From Paramagnetospirillum marisnigri (GTDB taxonomy: Bacteria > Pseudomonadota > Alphaproteobacteria > Rhodospirillales > Magnetospirillaceae): a stretch of DNA of 64,000 bases. A program made the translations under genes and the position numbers. Below, in pieces: positions 63,876-64,000 of the stretch. Numbering within the stretch: the stretch's first letter is position 1; the number at the start of each line of letters is the position of its first letter. The notes under the pieces were generated by a model, which worked only from the letters and a program-made list of their open reading frames with translations, did no database searches and was not told the DNA's origin. The stretch covers positions 1-64,000 of the forward strand of contig NZ_LWQT01000120.1 in the NCBI RefSeq assembly GCF_001650715.1, read 5' to 3'.

Positions 63876-64000
63876 CCACTCCCGAGTTCCGCTTTCTCCA
63901 CACCATGATCCGGGTCGGCGACCTGGATCGCTCGCTGGCCTTCTATACCGGCCCGCTGGGCATGACGCTGCTGCGCCGCCAAGACTATCCCGAGGGGCGC
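63872..64000 (+). CDS. gloA: Lactoylglutathione lyase GloA (partial, cut by window end)
   Basis: Only the first 43 codons are present. The start ATG overlaps the lpxB stop in ATGA. The peptide reads [20 protein letters not shown] then [15 protein letters not shown], matching the opening of glyoxalase I, including the likely metal-binding His (H10). GloA detoxifies methylglyoxal with glutathione. Its close link to the lipid A genes is probably one of shared transcription only. Confidence 0.9.
   Translation, partial: MTTPEFRFLHTMIRVGDLDRSLAFYTGPLGMTLLRRQDYPEGR

Noticed and set aside
1-64000. Magnetosome genes, prophage, insertion sequences, CRISPR, tRNA or rRNA genes
   Set aside because: I looked for their typical motifs and saw none; the only accessory-looking item is vapBC.

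Overview
The window is chromosomal DNA from a GC-rich (roughly 65% by eye) Gram-negative alphaproteobacterium, most like the Rhodospirillales and, from my memory of the gene order, like Magnetospirillum. The evidence is a nifR3(dusB)-ntrB-ntrC-ntrY-ntrX-trkA-hfq-hflX string, a fused IspDF enzyme, the LpxI branch of lipid A synthesis, hopanoid-type squalene genes and mitochondria-like assembly factors (SdhE and an NDUFAF6-like protein). No magnetosome genes, rRNA, tRNA, insertion sequence, prophage or CRISPR array is visible. Genes cover almost everything; the longest stretch without a gene is under 250 bases.

Region by region. Bases 1-250 hold three tandem inverted repeats in front of a methyltransferase gene (256-1248). 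A 47-codon membrane protein gene, a dihydroorotate-dehydrogenase-like gene, an arabinokinase-like glycosyltransferase, cutA, ispDF and a ypjD-type membrane gene follow to 6358. Bases 6424-18064 form a tightly packed rightward block: dusB, the NtrBC nitrogen sensor pair, the NtrYX pair, the potassium regulator TrkA, a HAD phosphatase, Hfq, the GTPase HflX and an inositol-monophosphatase-type enzyme, nearly all linked by short overlaps. A vapBC toxin-antitoxin pair with its AT-rich operator sits at 18067-18755. From 18787 to 24542 leftward genes encode an SDR dehydrogenase, a lipoprotein, MazG, a transglutaminase-like protein, SodB and the squalene enzymes HpnE and HpnC; a divergent gene encodes a squalene-synthase-like complex I assembly factor. 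PutA, a small membrane protein, a Crp/Fnr regulator and an ACT-domain protein follow to 29989.

Bases 30081-31369 encode a membrane-anchored cytochrome c and a methyltransferase. On the opposite strand (31393-39162) lie recG, an orphan sensor kinase, a lipid-kinase-family gene, a metallophosphoesterase and a TPR/GT41 glycosyltransferase, possibly one unit. Next come sdhE, mfd and a class V aminotransferase. Bases 44211-49177 are a cyclic-di-GMP island: two GGDEF cyclases, then an HD-GYP phosphodiesterase behind a strong promoter with a palindromic operator and coupled to the murein endopeptidase gene mepA.

From 49186 to the end is a long rightward housekeeping block: rpsB with a structured leader, tsf, a terminator, then pyrH-frr-uppS-cdsA-dxr-rseP-bamA-skp-lpxD-fabZ-lpxA-lpxI-lpxB and the start of gloA. 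It joins translation, isoprenoid and phospholipid synthesis, outer-membrane assembly and lipid A synthesis.

The points I find most worth a second look are the 47-residue membrane protein, the NDUFAF6-like protein without squalene-synthase aspartates beside an hpnC-hpnE pair lacking hpnD, the sensor/lipid kinase/phosphatase/GT41 cluster, NtrX without the sigma-54 contact motif, the operator before the HD-GYP gene, two genes whose promoters predict leaderless mRNAs, the rpsB leader, and the tandem hairpins at the left edge. All functional names come from reading motifs and remembered family features; no database search was run.
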